Positions 6,242 to 7,028 of a stretch of DNA of 7,028 bases are shown here, one piece after another. Source of the stretch: an uncultured Acidobacteriota bacterium (lineage in GTDB: Bacteria; Acidobacteriota; Vicinamibacteria; Vicinamibacterales; SCN-69-37); the NCBI GenBank assembly GCA_937880585.1, contig CALFMR010000071.1, positions 1 to 7,028 on the forward strand, given 5' to 3'. The position numbers and the translations under genes were made by a program. Within the stretch, counting starts at the first letter, position 1. Every line of letters begins with the position of its first letter. The notes beneath the pieces were generated by a model. That model saw only the letters and a program-made list of their open reading frames with translations. It was not told where the DNA came from and did no database searches.

Positions 6242-7028
6242 ATGCGCATTCGTCTCCTGGTGCTGGCCGCGATCGCAGCCGCGGCGATCGCCCCGACACG
6301 CGGCGTCCCGCAAGGGGCTGCCGCGGCCATTCACGTCGACACGCACGTCGTCGTGGGGCGCCTCGATCCGTTCTGGGCGTGGTTCGGCCACGACGAGCCG
6401 AACTACACCTACACCGCCAACGGGCAGAAGCTGCTGTCGGAATTGCAGGCGCTCAGCCCCGTCCCGGTGTTCATGCGCGTGCACAATCTACTCACGAGCG
6501 GCGACGGCGTGCCCGCGTTGAAGTGGGGTTCGACCAACGTCTATACGGAAGATGCCGAAGGCCGCCCGGTCTATGACTGGCGCGTGCTGGATCGCATCGT
6601 CGACACGTACGTCGCGCGCGGGATGAAGCCGTTCGTCGAGCTCGGCTTCATGCCCGAGGCGCTGTCGTCGGCGCCGCCGGGCCTGCCGTACCGGCATTTC
6701 TGGAAGCCTGGCGATCCGTACAACGACATCTACACGGGGTGGAGCTACGCGCCGCGGGACTATGGCAAGTGGGAGACGCTGTGCTACGAGGTGACGCGGC
6801 ACCTCGTCGATCGCTATGGCCGCCGGAACGTGGAGAGCTGGTGGTTCGAGTTGTGGAATGAACCCGACATCGGTTACTGGAGCGGTTCGGTGGGACCGTC
6901 ACGGCGCGGCGATCCGGATGCGGCGGCGAAGGCCGCGACGCGGCGCGCCGAGTACGACAAGCTCTACGACTTCACCGTCGAGGGCGTCCGCCGGGCGCTT
7001 CCCACGGCGCGTATCGGCGGTCCCGCGG
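6242..7028 (+). CDS. GH39 beta-xylosidase-type glycosidase, 3' end outside window
   Basis: The visible 262 residues are the N-terminal part of a retaining GH39 glycoside hydrolase, probably a beta-xylosidase or related exo-enzyme. A signal peptide spans about 1-20 (RIRLLVLAAIAAAAIA). The (beta/alpha)8 domain starts near residue 30. Residues 45-60 (WAWFGHDEPNYTYTAN), RVHNLLTSGDGVPALKWGST (79-98) and the TGWSYAPRDYGKWETL region are characteristic of GH39 xylosidases from bacteria. LWNEPDIGYW holds the acid/base E207 with its preceding Asn206. The nucleophile Glu, expected further downstream, is beyond the window, as are any C-terminal beta-domains. The frame is open to base 7028 with no stop, consistent with truncation by the window edge and not by mutation. 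It follows the CE7 gene by 76 bases and most likely belongs to the same operon. GH39 assignment is firm; xylosidase specificity is inferred from family and neighbours. Confidence 0.9.
   Translation, partial: MRIRLLVLAAIAAAAIAPTRGVPQGAAAAIHVDTHVVVGRLDPFWAWFGHDEPNYTYTANGQKLLSELQALSPVPVFMRVHNLLTSGDGVPALKWGSTNVYTEDAEGRPVYDWRVLDRIVDTYVARGMKPFVELGFMPEALSSAPPGLPYRHFWKPGDPYNDIYTGWSYAPRDYGKWETLCYEVTRHLVDRYGRRNVESWWFELWNEPDIGYWSGSVGPSRRGDPDAAAKAATRRAEYDKLYDFTVEGVRRALPTARIGGPA

Noticed and set aside
6242..7028. GH39 as a pseudogene because it has no stop codon
   Set aside because: The frame is open and motif-consistent up to the last base; the missing end is due to the window boundary.

Overview
This window is a tightly packed, co-directional run of six genes on the + strand. 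All six products begin with a plausible Sec signal peptide, and the recognisable ones are carbohydrate-active or esterase proteins of the kind that strip and cut plant cell-wall hemicellulose. Five genes are complete and the sixth runs off the right edge. The DNA is very GC-rich (by eye near 70%), with strong G/C bias at third codon positions. Together with the signal-peptide style, the Gly/Arg-rich inserts and this enzyme set, it looks most like a soil acidobacterium (Vicinamibacteria-type) or another high-GC Gram-negative polysaccharide degrader. That taxonomic guess is an inference; no marker gene is present.

Layout: (1) 33-1307, a secreted esterase with an N-terminal carbohydrate-binding-like beta-sandwich and a feruloyl-esterase-like alpha/beta-hydrolase domain. 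(2) 1343-2446, a second secreted esterase of the same clan but a different architecture. (3) 2443-4056, a GH43 arabinanase/arabinofuranosidase-type enzyme with a C-terminal ricin-like trefoil. It starts at a TTG that overlaps the previous stop codon and carries a 46-residue Gly/Arg-rich insert. (4) 4103-4816, a small secreted galactose-binding-like (jelly-roll) protein without an obvious catalytic site. (5) 4813-6165, a CE7/AXE1-type acetyl xylan esterase with an N-terminal beta-rich domain, overlapping gene 4 by ATGA. (6) 6242-7028, the N-terminal part of a GH39 beta-xylosidase-type enzyme including the WNEPD acid/base motif.

The set fits a secreted arabinoxylan (or xylan plus arabinan) debranching cassette. 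Esterases would remove feruloyl and acetyl groups, GH43 would remove or cut arabinose-containing parts, GH39 would release xylose-type units, and the jelly-roll and trefoil domains would provide sugar binding. Gaps are 76 bp or less, two junctions overlap by 4 bp, and a ribosome-binding site precedes each start, so one polycistronic transcript is likely. No promoter, convincing intrinsic terminator, regulator or transporter is visible, so the operon probably extends past both ends.

The less ordinary points are Gly/Arg-rich low-complexity inserts in two unrelated extracellular enzymes (one built on a 21-bp tandem repeat), the TTG/TGA overlap start, a strong hairpin between genes 5 and 6 next to an abortive six-codon ORF, and the coupling of a stand-alone binding protein to the CE7 esterase. 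I see no CRISPR array, mobile element, tRNA or rRNA, and no gene-free stretch longer than 76 bases.
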